From NCBI GenBank assembly GCA_016713245.1, contig JADJPM010000001.1, positions 496,001 through 560,000 of the forward strand: 64,000 nt of DNA, in the 5' to 3' direction. Positions 56,062 through 64,000 of this stretch are shown piece after piece. A model generated the notes under the pieces. That model did no database searches. It had not been told where the DNA came from and worked only from the letters and a program-made list of their open reading frames with translations. Position numbers and translations under genes: made by a program. This stretch comes from Verrucomicrobiaceae bacterium. Its GTDB lineage: Bacteria > Verrucomicrobiota > Verrucomicrobiia > Verrucomicrobiales > Verrucomicrobiaceae. Positions within the stretch are counted from its first letter, which is position 1. Every line of letters starts with the position of its first letter.

Positions 56062-57750
56062 ATGGCAGACCAACCCTCCCTCAACTGGAACTCACGCAAC
56101 GTCACCCGTGGCTGGCAGCGCGGCATCACGGCCTTCTTTTGGGGCCTCGGCTTTAAAGAAGAGGACTTCAACAAAGCGCAGGTCGGCATCGGCACGCCGC
56201 TGCTCGATGGAAACATCTGCAACGTGCATGCGCACGAGCTGGCGAAGCTCCTCGCCCAAGGCTGCGCGGAGGCGGGCATGGTCGGCTTCCCGTTTGGCGT
56301 GTCGCCAGCGAGCGACAACATCACGCAGGGCAACATCGGCGGCGCGGCCTCGCTTTGCTCGCGCAACCTCATGGCCAACGGTGCGGAGATGATCTGCACG
56401 GCGCACAGCTACGATGCGATCATCGGCCTGCATCATTGCGACAAGAACGGCCCGGCCTTCGCGATGGCGCTGGCACGCACGAACTTCCCCGGACTCATCG
56501 TCAATGGCGGCAGCATCATGCCTGGCTGCCACAAGGGGCAATCGACCAGCATTCTCGATGTCTATGACGCCGCCGCGAAGGAAGCGCAGGGCACGATGAG
56601 CTGGGACGAGAGCGAGCAGATCATCCGCACGGCCTGTCCAGGCCCCGGCGGCTGCGGCATCGCGGCTTCCTTCAATACCTGGGGCATCACGCTCGAAGCC
56701 ATGGGCCTCAGTTTGCCCGACACCTCCTCCATGCCCGCTATCGAGGCTGGAAAACGCGAGGAATGCCTCCGCGTCGGCCAAGCAGTGCGCAACTTGCTCG
56801 AAAAGAACATCCGTCCGCGCGACATCATCACGAAGCAGTCGCTCACGAACGCCATGACGGCCATCGCGGCCATCGGCGGCAGCACAAACGGCGTCATTCA
56901 CCTCCTCGCCGTCGCCCGCGAGGCCGGTGTGGATTTCACGCTGCGCGATGTGCAGGCGATTTGCCGCAAAGTGCCCGTGCTGTGCAGCTTCGCGCCCCGC
57001 GGTCGCGGCACGATGGTCGATCTGCATCGCCTCGGCGGCACCACGATGCTCTTGAAGCACATCTTTGACGCCGGACTGCTCGATGGCTCGTGCATGACCG
57101 TCACCGGCCGCACCTTGGCCGAAAATCTCGCCAACGCGAAAGCGGTGCCGTTTCCGAACGACCTCATCGCGCCGCATGACAAGCCCTTCAAAGACTACGC
57201 CGACATCCAGGTGTGCTTTGGCAACCTCGCGCCGCACGGGATGGTCTTCAAAGTGTCCTCGCTCAAAGAGCCGCGCTTCAGCGGCCGCGCGATCTGCTTT
57301 GAGAACAGCAAAGGCGTCTTCGAAGCCGCCGCGCAGGGCCGCATCAAGCCCGGTCACATCGTTATCATCCGCGGCAGCGGCCCCGTGGCGCTTGGCATGC
57401 CGGAGATGCACGTCGCCAGCGCCGCGCTCGCCGTCCCGGAACTCTATGGCAAGGTCGCGCTCATCACCGATGGCCGTGTGTCCGGCGTCTCCGCCGGCGC
57501 GGTGGGCGTGCATTGCACCCCGGAGGCCGTTTTGGGCGGCCCCATTGCCAAAGTGCAGGACGATGACGAAATCGAGTTCGACCTCCTCAAAGGCACCATC
57601 GCCGTCAAAGCCGATCTCGATGCTCGAAAAGCCGAACCCGTCGAAGTTTCGCATCCGTTTGGCTACCTCGCCGATTTCGCCGCGACGGTTACCCAGGCGC
57701 ATGAAGGCTGCGTGCCGAAGTGGACGCTGGGCCGTCACGACAAGTCATGA
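56062..57750 (+). CDS. IlvD/Edd-family dehydratase
   Basis: 562 aa Fe-S dehydratase. Matching family motifs are GLHHCDKNGPAFAMALARTNFPG, CPGPGGCGIAASF (Cys retained), NGGSIMPG, and GRVSGVSAGAVGVHCTPEAVLGG near the end. Class could be dihydroxy-acid dehydratase (isoleucine/valine) or a sugar-acid dehydratase; changes such as CDKN for CDKT and TACPGPGGCG for CPTCGSC (non-canonical) argue that it is not the standard IlvD. I therefore do not assign a symbol. Start at MADQPSLNW. Confidence 0.85.
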   Translation: MADQPSLNWNSRNVTRGWQRGITAFFWGLGFKEEDFNKAQVGIGTPLLDGNICNVHAHELAKLLAQGCAEAGMVGFPFGVSPASDNITQGNIGGAASLCSRNLMANGAEMICTAHSYDAIIGLHHCDKNGPAFAMALARTNFPGLIVNGGSIMPGCHKGQSTSILDVYDAAAKEAQGTMSWDESEQIIRTACPGPGGCGIAASFNTWGITLEAMGLSLPDTSSMPAIEAGKREECLRVGQAVRNLLEKNIRPRDIITKQSLTNAMTAIAAIGGSTNGVIHLLAVAREAGVDFTLRDVQAICRKVPVLCSFAPRGRGTMVDLHRLGGTTMLLKHIFDAGLLDGSCMTVTGRTLAENLANAKAVPFPNDLIAPHDKPFKDYADIQVCFGNLAPHGMVFKVSSLKEPRFSGRAICFENSKGVFEAAAQGRIKPGHIVIIRGSGPVALGMPEMHVASAALAVPELYGKVALITDGRVSGVSAGAVGVHCTPEAVLGGPIAKVQDDDEIEFDLLKGTIAVKADLDARKAEPVEVSHPFGYLADFAATVTQAHEGCVPKWTLGRHDKS

Positions 57751-57848
57751 GTCTCGCACATTCTTCGCGAACCTGTTCACAGGCAGGAACTCGTTAACAA
57801 AGACGTCCGTGAATGGATGCCTTGCGATGGGCCGTAGTTTCAGACACC

Positions 57849-59066
57849 ATGAAACTGCTTCCCCTCATTCTGTGCTCCTTCGTCGTCAGCATCGCATCAG
57901 CAGCCATCGAAGGTGAGACGGAGCATTTCTATTATCGCATGCCGTCGGCGGAAGAGCCCTACATCGACACCCAGCGCGGCAGCCGCATGTTCGCCTTCAA
58001 AGGAACGCAAATCATGCTCTCCGACGACTGCGGCAAAACCTGGCCGCATGTGGCAGAGTTCGCAGAAGCCCAAAACATCACCTTTAGCGTGCTCCTGAAG
58101 AACGGAAATGTGCTCTTCGCCACACGCGAACGACTCTTCCTCAGCACGAATAACCTCAAATCACACCGCGAGATCATCGTGAAACGGTCGGATGGCAGCG
58201 ATTACTTACCTCATCCGCCCATAAAAGCGGATCAGCCAGGCTGGTATTTTCATTCATTGGATGGCGAGCACTGCTTCGATCTCGCGGGAAAGGAAATGCT
58301 CGTGTGGGGAAACTACTGCAACGTGCTTGGCGGTGCCGTGCCGGTAAACATTTACTACTCCGCGGATGGTGGCGAGACGGTGAAGCTGGCCTACGCTTTT
58401 GGCCAGAATCCGAAGTTCCAGCAAAAGGGTGCTCCCGCAGATGCACCGATGCTCGGCAATCCCAAGAACCAGCTCATCGCCCGCCACATCCACAATGTAA
58501 CCTACAACCCAGCCGAAAACGCCTTTTACGCCGTCACCGGTGATATCGACCGTGGAGATGGAAATGAGGTCCATTGGCTTCGTGGCACTTACAATGCTGC
58601 AGCGGATCAGTGGGATTGGAAACTCGTCATCTCCGTAAACTCCAACTCACGCTTCAAATGCGGCGGATTGAACTTCATTGACGGCAAATGCCACTGGATC
58701 GCCGACGCCAACGGCCTCGCCATCGGCAATCGCTATGATCGAGGCATCTTCGTGAGCGATCCAAAGGACATCACGGACACCACGAAGCACTCCATGCTAT
58801 TCAATCCAGGCTACGAATCCGCCAACATGTTCCACGAAGACGGCGTCTTCCTCGCCACGCACTGCGCCCCGGCCTCGCCCTATGGCTGCGGCATCATCTG
58901 GTCCTCCGACAAAGGCAAAACCTGGACCCAGTATGATCTCAAGGAATTCGGCGCTCGCAGCGGCTGCCGCATCAACGCCAAAAATAGTGACGGCTGGTTT
59001 CGCATAGATCTGCGCAAAGGTTGGATCGAGCAGGCGGAGGTGCTCTTCATCAAGCCGAAACGTTGA
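57849..59066 (+). CDS. Exported BNR/Asp-box propeller protein
   Basis: 405 aa with signal peptide MKLLPLILCSFVVSIASAA. Contains Asp-box motifs such as SDDCGKTW (~55), SADGGETV (~175) and SSDKGKTW (~355), typical of six-bladed sialidase-type propellers. Enzymatic residues of sialidases (Arg triad) are not evident. Likely extracellular glycan binding or hydrolysis. The gap before it (57751-57848) includes CCTGTTCACAGG, a small palindrome at 57772-57783. Confidence 0.8.
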   Translation: MKLLPLILCSFVVSIASAAIEGETEHFYYRMPSAEEPYIDTQRGSRMFAFKGTQIMLSDDCGKTWPHVAEFAEAQNITFSVLLKNGNVLFATRERLFLSTNNLKSHREIIVKRSDGSDYLPHPPIKADQPGWYFHSLDGEHCFDLAGKEMLVWGNYCNVLGGAVPVNIYYSADGGETVKLAYAFGQNPKFQQKGAPADAPMLGNPKNQLIARHIHNVTYNPAENAFYAVTGDIDRGDGNEVHWLRGTYNAAADQWDWKLVISVNSNSRFKCGGLNFIDGKCHWIADANGLAIGNRYDRGIFVSDPKDITDTTKHSMLFNPGYESANMFHEDGVFLATHCAPASPYGCGIIWSSDKGKTWTQYDLKEFGARSGCRINAKNSDGWFRIDLRKGWIEQAEVLFIKPKR

Positions 59067-59129
59067 GCCGCTCGCCCGGTTCACTTTTTGCCCTTGCCGG
59101 AACGCTACGGGGCTTCGTATCCTCCGCAC

Positions 59130-60377
59130 ATGAAGATCAAAATTGTTCTACCAAATGTGTTTCTACTTCTCGCGGTGTGCCTGAGTTCCTGCCGCACTTA
59201 TAGTCACACAAGCGCCGGAGGTCGATTCCATGGCGAGCCGAGGATGGTCCCCGTCACCCCCAATACCTTCTTTTTCTACCGCCCCAAGGATCAGGACGAT
59301 GTGCTTTTTAGCTTTGAGCCAGGTGAGAAAAGCCGGTTTCGCGGTCGGTTCCCAGGAGACAGAATTACACCTGACGCAATGCTCACCACCGGAGCGAGCG
59401 TGCCCCGATCTCTATGGAAGATCCCCGGCCTCTCACCCTTCGATTACACTCGCTCAGCATTGATTCATGATTGGCTTTTTGAAGCCAAGCATCGCTATGA
59501 AATTGGGAAGTGGCTCCAGCAGGCGGGAGTGAACGAAGCGGCGAAAGCCAAGGGGGTACGACTGGAGCGTGACTATGCAGTCTATGGCAGCCTCACTCAG
59601 GATGACGCGGCGGATATTTATGCCGAGTGCATACGTTCCGTCATGGATCTGACCACCGAGATGGGAAATGACCTGAACATGCTCATCGCCAAGAACGAGA
59701 ACCCACTCGCGAAGGCCCGACTTGAAGAGCTTCGTGAGTCGTTAAAGCCTGCAAAGAAAAGCTCCTTCTGGCTTTGGGCGCATCGCTGGTTCACCAGCGA
59801 AGGTTGCTGGATACCGACCGCGAAGAAGACATGGCAGTCACAACACGACGACCTGGGACTCTATGAACTCCTGGCAAGGAGTGATGCTGCCGTTGAGAAA
59901 GGCTACATGTCCAAATGGCTGCGGAAGAAGTTCAAAGCTGTTTACGAAGATCCCATGCGAGGCTCTTTGCCTGGGGATGGCAAGCTGGCTGGCGTGGATG
60001 ATGCGGTGAAAGCCGGCACAGCCGCTCTGCTCCAGAAACAGCAATCGAACACACTTCGTCCTCGCATTTACCTCGAGGTCGAGGACCAGGCTTCCCAAGA
60101 GATCATGCTCGCGAAAGCGAATCGCTTTCCGAAGCTGGACGTGATAAAAGATAAGAACTTCAGCCGCCTAGGCACCGGAGTGCTCGTAGTTTACTATTAT
60201 GCTTCCGAAGATGGTGCCATGGCCGAGAACATCCTCAAGACAATCACAGAGTTGTTTTCAGAAGGTCAACAACCTCCCGAGGCGAAGATCGTCAAGCGAA
60301 GCGATGGCGGGCTCTACCGCCCGAAGCACTTTGACCTCCACATCAGCCGCGACGTGGCATCACGGCTGACCCGTTGA
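59130..60377 (+). CDS. DUF1353-containing lipoprotein
   Basis: 415 aa. Lipobox LSSC after MKIKIVLPNVFLLLAVC places a lipidated Cys21. Residues ~45-130 resemble DUF1353 (GDRITPDAMLTTGASVPRSLWKIPG and RSALIHDWLFEAKH), a domain more typical of phage and small cell-wall proteins. The 280-residue C-terminal part is unassigned and not obviously repetitive. A lipoprotein version of this domain is uncommon. Converges on the DUF1080 gene with one base between stops. Confidence 0.7.
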   Translation: MKIKIVLPNVFLLLAVCLSSCRTYSHTSAGGRFHGEPRMVPVTPNTFFFYRPKDQDDVLFSFEPGEKSRFRGRFPGDRITPDAMLTTGASVPRSLWKIPGLSPFDYTRSALIHDWLFEAKHRYEIGKWLQQAGVNEAAKAKGVRLERDYAVYGSLTQDDAADIYAECIRSVMDLTTEMGNDLNMLIAKNENPLAKARLEELRESLKPAKKSSFWLWAHRWFTSEGCWIPTAKKTWQSQHDDLGLYELLARSDAAVEKGYMSKWLRKKFKAVYEDPMRGSLPGDGKLAGVDDAVKAGTAALLQKQQSNTLRPRIYLEVEDQASQEIMLAKANRFPKLDVIKDKNFSRLGTGVLVVYYYASEDGAMAENILKTITELFSEGQQPPEAKIVKRSDGGLYRPKHFDLHISRDVASRLTR

Positions 60378-60378
60378 C

Positions 60379-61086
60379 TTACTTGCTGAGCACCGGTGCC
60401 GTCTGCTCTGGTGTCACGCGGCCTGCTGGCAACTCCAGCAAACGGATATTGCGAAAATGAATCTCACTGCCCTCGGATTCGAGGCAGAGGTAGCCCTTGC
60501 GCACAGTGGACTGGCTCACGCCATTCACAAACTTGCCATTGATGCTCAGCTTCACCACGCCATCCACCGCCACCACATCGTAGGTGTTCCATTCACCCGC
60601 TCCTTTGCAGCGAAACTCAAACGACATGCTGCGTGCTCCCCGTGGATTCTCCGGCACGATCTCCAACCCGTTCGCGCCGAAGAGTTCACCGCTCACATAA
60701 CCGGGATGATTGGGCTGGCCGTCCTTTGTCGGGTGTAGAGCGGGCCATTGCAGCTCCAGCATCTGCACTTCGAGGCCTTTCGGGAGCTGTTTACCGGCTG
60801 CAGGCGTGGCATCGCTCCACAAAAATACACCACTATTCCCGCCGGGCTTCATGTGCCTCCACTCGATGTGCAGAACAAAGTTTTCATACTGCCGCTCGCT
60901 CCGCATCACACCAATTGGCAGCCCACTGCAAACCAGCAGACCATCTTTGACGCTCCAGGTGTCTTTGGATGTATTCACATCCACCCAGCCACTGAGGTCC
61001 TTGCCATTGAAGAGGTCTTTGAAAGCCAATGCATCCTCCGCAAGAGCGGAGGAGGTCAAAAGAAGAAGCGTGAGCAGGTTTTTCAT
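60379..61086 (-). CDS. Exported DUF1080 (3-keto-disaccharide hydrolase-like) protein
   Basis: 235 aa with signal peptide MKNLLTLLLLTSSALAE and the laminin-G-like DUF1080 fold: FKDLFNGKDLSGWV is the canonical motif, followed by NFVLHIEWRHMKPGGNSGVFLW. Family members hydrolyse 3-keto-disaccharides or bind glycans. Typical length. It starts 113 bp from the PPC gene, with direct repeats of AAAATCAGC (about 61144 and 61154) in the gap. Confidence 0.9.
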   Translation of the reverse strand: MKNLLTLLLLTSSALAEDALAFKDLFNGKDLSGWVDVNTSKDTWSVKDGLLVCSGLPIGVMRSERQYENFVLHIEWRHMKPGGNSGVFLWSDATPAAGKQLPKGLEVQMLELQWPALHPTKDGQPNHPGYVSGELFGANGLEIVPENPRGARSMSFEFRCKGAGEWNTYDVVAVDGVVKLSINGKFVNGVSQSTVRKGYLCLESEGSEIHFRNIRLLELPAGRVTPEQTAPVLSK

Positions 61087-61199
61087 CGCGAAAACAAACG
61101 CGATTCCAGCTTCACTCTTGTCGCGACTCTGAGAAGGCCTTCAAAATCAGCCAAAATCAGCGATTCCGTCCTCTCTCACGCATCACCGTCCATCGTGCT

Positions 61200-63572
61200 T
61201 TACCTCGCCGCCACGCCCGGCTTCCGGATCTTCATCAGGATCGGAAAGCTCGTCTGAAGGCCAGCGCTGTCGTGTTCGTTTCGCGCGGAGCTGATCGCAC
61301 CGTGGCAGAGCTTGTCCTGGTCCTTCACCCAGTTCGCGGCGCGGAAGAAGATGGGGCGCTCGTTTTCGCCGGCGCGGATTTGCACGCCGTTGAGGCCGAT
61401 GTCATCGACGATGACGCCGTGGGGCAATCCGTGCACGTCGAGGCTGAGGAGGTCTTTGTTGTCCTCACGAATGGCTCGCAGCCAGGCTTTGACGGTCTGA
61501 CCGGGCGCGAGCGTGAGTTCGAGCGGCTTCGTTTCGGCGGCGGGATCGCGCATGACGGGCTTGCCGCCGACGTCGGGCTCCAAAACGATGATGAACTTCG
61601 GCTTCGCGCCGAGCGTGACCTTGCCGAAGGTTCCGGCGTCGTGCTTGAGGCCCTTCGAAGTGGCGGTGATTTTGAGCTTCGACCAGTCGGCGTCCTTTGC
61701 AGCATCCGGCATGGCATGCAGCGAGCCGCTGATGAGGTCGTGACCGGCCTCGATGATGAGCGGCGAGGTGGCCCAGTAGCCTGCGGGCACGCCAGTGATG
61801 TCGATTTGAATGGGATCGTCGAAATTATCCTGTCGGTCGGCACGGAAGGAGAAGCCGACGGAGGCTCCGGGCATCACGGTGGGGTTCATGCCAGCGAGTT
61901 TGACGCTGAAGTCGGGCTTCGGCTCGCGGATGGCGAGTGAATACACAAAGCGCTCGCCGCCCCAGCCACGCGTGTCGGTGACTTTGACGACATAACGGCC
62001 ATCGGCAGGCGCGGTGAAGGTCAGGCGCGAGTCGTGGCCGATTTTGCGGTCGCCGCTGTCGTCGTTTTGATAGTTCAGCGTGAAAATGGGCAGTCCATTC
62101 GCGGCGATGCTGCTGCCGAGCGGATACGGCTCCACGACGTAGCAGGGCTCGTCGAGCGAGTGCGAGGTGGCGCTGGTATCGAAGTAAGCGCGGCGTTTGC
62201 CATCGCTCACGTAGAAGAAGCAGCCTCCGTCCGGCCCGCGAGGCATGCGGATGATCTTCATGATGTCGCCATTGAACCAGACATACTCATTGAGCTCCAT
62301 CTCCTCCCAATTTTGCAGGCGGATGTCCGGGTTGTTGGCATCGACGCTGCGGAAGTTGTTGTAACTGTCACGCACGGCCTGCATGAGCAAGCGAGCGACG
62401 GGTTTGCCATCGGGGTGCAGCACTTCGAGCTTCGTATCCGCAGGCGAGCCAGCTTGAGCGGCGAGCGTCTCGATGATCCACGTCTGGCCTTTTTTGGCGG
62501 TAAATGTGTAGCCTGCCTCTCCAGAGGCGGGAGTCTGGGATCGCTCGACTCGGCTCTGGAGAGCCAAGCTACCATTGATCGTCACGGGTGCTGTGACCTC
62601 GCTTGCCATCGCACCATCTACATGCGGCATATTACTCACGCGCAGCGACGGCATCGTGCGAAAACGCAGCGCCTTGGCATAGAGCGGCACGTTCGTGATG
62701 CCTTCCTTGTCCGCTTTCATCGTCACGGTGGCCTTGTCGCCGAGATGATGGCCGATGAGCGTGACCTTGGTCTCCTTCCCCACCTGTGCGGTGAGCGGCG
62801 ACCAACTCGTGACGAAGGGCAACGCGCCAATCGTGAGCCGATACACATGTCCCGCGCTGCCATCCATCGTCGTGTTGCTCACGAGGATGTGGTAATCGCC
62901 ATCCGCAGGCGCTTTCCACGCGAGAAAAGGATCACTGCCGCTGTCGAGCCCGCGATTCACCGCGAGCACGGTGCGATTCGCGTCCACAATCTCCAGCGTG
63001 GGCGATTTCGCCACGCTGCCGACCTGCGCCACGGCGAGATCGAGCACGAGTTCCTCGCCTGCCTTCGCGGTGAAACGATACGCGTCATGCTGACCGGTCT
63101 CGGTGAGCGTGCCCCACACGCTCGCGGGCAGCTTGGCGATCTGCACCGGGCCGTTTTTGAAATCGGCCGCCGAAGTCGTGATCGGCGCGAGATCATCGGC
63201 ATAGAGTTTCAATTTGGCCGACTCGCCCGTCGGCGTTTTCACCCAAACGTCATGACTGCCGCGACCAAGCCCCGCAGGTGCCTGAAGCTTGAAAACGAGC
63301 TTCGTGGCCGTGCTCGCCGCTGCATCGATGACGGGCTTCAACGCGGCGTTGGAGGTCAAAATCGTCGCCTCGGCCAGATCCTTGCCTGCGAGACTGAAAA
63401 CCTGCTCCACACCGAGATGCAGCCCACGCGGCGAAACGCTCGTGAGCGTCGGCTTGCCAGCTTTCGCGGCCATTTTGGCGGCAGCGGCGGCTTTTTTGGG
63501 TTTGTCGGCCTTTTGAGCCTCGACGGACGAAAGGCCGAGCAGAAGGATAAGAACGGGAAGGAGGGATTTCAT
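61200..63572 (-). CDS. Exported PPC/IPT-domain protein
   Basis: 790 aa with signal peptide MKSLLPVLILLLGLSSVEA, a Lys/Ala-rich linker and an IPT/TIG-like strand region (SVSPRGLHLGVEQVFSLAGKDL), then at least three pre-peptidase C-terminal (PPC) jelly rolls, e.g. GQHDAYRFTAKAGEELVLDLAV and DSRLTFTAPADGRYVVKVTDTRGWGGERFVYSLAI. These often accompany planctomycete cytochromes. Binding rather than catalysis is expected. It starts 12 bp after the WD40 gene's stop. Confidence 0.85.
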   Translation of the reverse strand: MKSLLPVLILLLGLSSVEAQKADKPKKAAAAAKMAAKAGKPTLTSVSPRGLHLGVEQVFSLAGKDLAEATILTSNAALKPVIDAAASTATKLVFKLQAPAGLGRGSHDVWVKTPTGESAKLKLYADDLAPITTSAADFKNGPVQIAKLPASVWGTLTETGQHDAYRFTAKAGEELVLDLAVAQVGSVAKSPTLEIVDANRTVLAVNRGLDSGSDPFLAWKAPADGDYHILVSNTTMDGSAGHVYRLTIGALPFVTSWSPLTAQVGKETKVTLIGHHLGDKATVTMKADKEGITNVPLYAKALRFRTMPSLRVSNMPHVDGAMASEVTAPVTINGSLALQSRVERSQTPASGEAGYTFTAKKGQTWIIETLAAQAGSPADTKLEVLHPDGKPVARLLMQAVRDSYNNFRSVDANNPDIRLQNWEEMELNEYVWFNGDIMKIIRMPRGPDGGCFFYVSDGKRRAYFDTSATSHSLDEPCYVVEPYPLGSSIAANGLPIFTLNYQNDDSGDRKIGHDSRLTFTAPADGRYVVKVTDTRGWGGERFVYSLAIREPKPDFSVKLAGMNPTVMPGASVGFSFRADRQDNFDDPIQIDITGVPAGYWATSPLIIEAGHDLISGSLHAMPDAAKDADWSKLKITATSKGLKHDAGTFGKVTLGAKPKFIIVLEPDVGGKPVMRDPAAETKPLELTLAPGQTVKAWLRAIREDNKDLLSLDVHGLPHGVIVDDIGLNGVQIRAGENERPIFFRAANWVKDQDKLCHGAISSARNEHDSAGLQTSFPILMKIRKPGVAAR

Positions 63573-63584
63573 GGCAGGGAAGGT

Positions 63585-64000
63585 TCAACGAGGCTCATAA
63601 ACGCTCCAGGTGCCATCGACGCGACCTGCGATGAGCTGGGCTTTGTCGGTGAAGGCGAGGGCGGAGGACCAGTCGGGTTGTTTTTCGAGGAGGAGTTTTT
63701 CGGTGAGGTCGGCGGTGTTCCAGAGTTTGAGCGTTTTGTCCGTCGCGGTCGAGGCGAGCAGTTTGCCATCGGCAGAGAGCGCGAGATTCAGCAGACCGCC
63801 TTCATGTGCGAAGCGACTGGTGAGGATCTTGTTGGTGCCCTCCTTCGCCGCGGCGCTGATCGCCCACACGCGGATCCGATTGTCGCCACCGGCGGCGAAA
63901 AGCGTTTTGCCATCGGCGCTGAAGACGACGCTCGTTTGCTCCTTTGTCGGCTGCGACAGCGTGTCGAGTCGCTGACCATTCGGAATGCTCCAGAGCTTCA
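63585..64000 (-). CDS. WD40-repeat protein, N-terminus outside the window
   Basis: The frame is open at the right edge (138 codons visible). Blades KLWSIPNGQRLDTL, SVVFSADGKTLFAAGGDNRIRVWAI, LNLALSADGKLLASTATDKTLKLWN and a last blade ending GTWSVYEPR match the C-terminal part of WD40 proteins. It is the upstream gene of the PPC protein in one leftward operon. The upstream part may carry PSCyt1-type cytochrome domains as at 37562. Confidence 0.85.
   Translation of the reverse strand, partial: KLWSIPNGQRLDTLSQPTKEQTSVVFSADGKTLFAAGGDNRIRVWAISAAAKEGTNKILTSRFAHEGGLLNLALSADGKLLASTATDKTLKLWNTADLTEKLLLEKQPDWSSALAFTDKAQLIAGRVDGTWSVYEPR

Noticed and set aside
56092..57738. 548-codon minus-strand frame
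   Set aside because: Antisense to the dehydratase, which has clear family motifs.
57772..57783. Possible second LexA-type site near CCTGTTCACAGG
   Set aside because: TGTTC is present but no GAACA at the right spacing; only a small palindrome.

Overview
The window looks like a chromosomal segment of a Verrucomicrobiota bacterium, most likely Verrucomicrobiaceae/Prosthecobacter-like. The clues are: secreted DUF1549/DUF1553 cytochromes with WD40 repeats, a DUF7133-type propeller paired with a penta-haem protein, a sulfatase, a DUF1080 glycoside-hydrolase-like protein, PPC-domain proteins, a Ser/Thr kinase plus ECF sigma factor, and above all a lexA gene preceded by a perfect TGTTC-N4-GAACA box, the LexA motif described for Verrucomicrobia. 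DNA is GC-rich, genes are dense, and many neighbours overlap by 4 nt or meet stop-to-stop. Apart from tRNA-Pro(GGG) I see no RNA gene, no CRISPR array, no prophage and no classical IS.

Layout. 1-5 kb: CNNM/CBS transporter-like protein (cut by the left edge), then a leftward operon of a secreted beta-rich protein, a sensor kinase and a response regulator; RsuA-type pseudouridine synthase. 5-11 kb: lipoprotein, lipid kinase, DJ-1/PfpI protein, penta-haem cytochrome and propeller. 11-18 kb: MutT, RidA, PgsA, P1B-4 metal ATPase, PP2C phosphatase, aldose epimerase. 18-23 kb: small membrane protein, a very unusual kinase fusion, a PIN toxin/antitoxin pair, ECF sigma factor, GT9 glycosyltransferase, tRNA-Pro. 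23-30 kb: LRR protein, sulfatase, Dabb protein, MoaE, class I fumarase. 30-38 kb (accessory): IS200-like/REP-type transposase, a nucleotidyltransferase + winged-helix pair behind an AT-rich operator, ThuA protein, OmpA protein, cupin, Nudix, FHA-cyclase, second PIN pair. 37.5-47 kb: 1699-aa planctomycete-type cytochrome, a RAYT transposase between two identical hairpins, AsmA-like protein, LysR regulator, nitrilase. 47-55 kb: TPR protein, ComEC, Deg protease, cysteine desulfurase, LexA, TPR protein, BioF. 55-64 kb: outer-membrane protein with sigma54-like promoter and UUCG terminator, IlvD/Edd dehydratase, exported enzymes and a PPC/WD40 operon cut by the right edge.

The most striking layer is not a gene. 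At least ten intergenic sites carry short-word arrays or long palindromes. They form several families, fold back on themselves, and invade gene ends: they encode much of the signal peptides of three exported proteins, the last residues of the sensor kinase, an in-frame insert beside a haem motif in the cytochrome, and apparently the aberrant tail of MoaE. Two HuH transposases of the REP-associated type sit beside two of the palindrome families and are the natural suspects for moving them. Second in interest are the kinase - decapeptide repeat - SdpI-like - dead signal peptidase - SLBB fusion and the NTase/winged-helix pair. Most starts lack a clear Shine-Dalgarno, so starts were chosen by domain boundaries, signal peptides and neighbour overlap.
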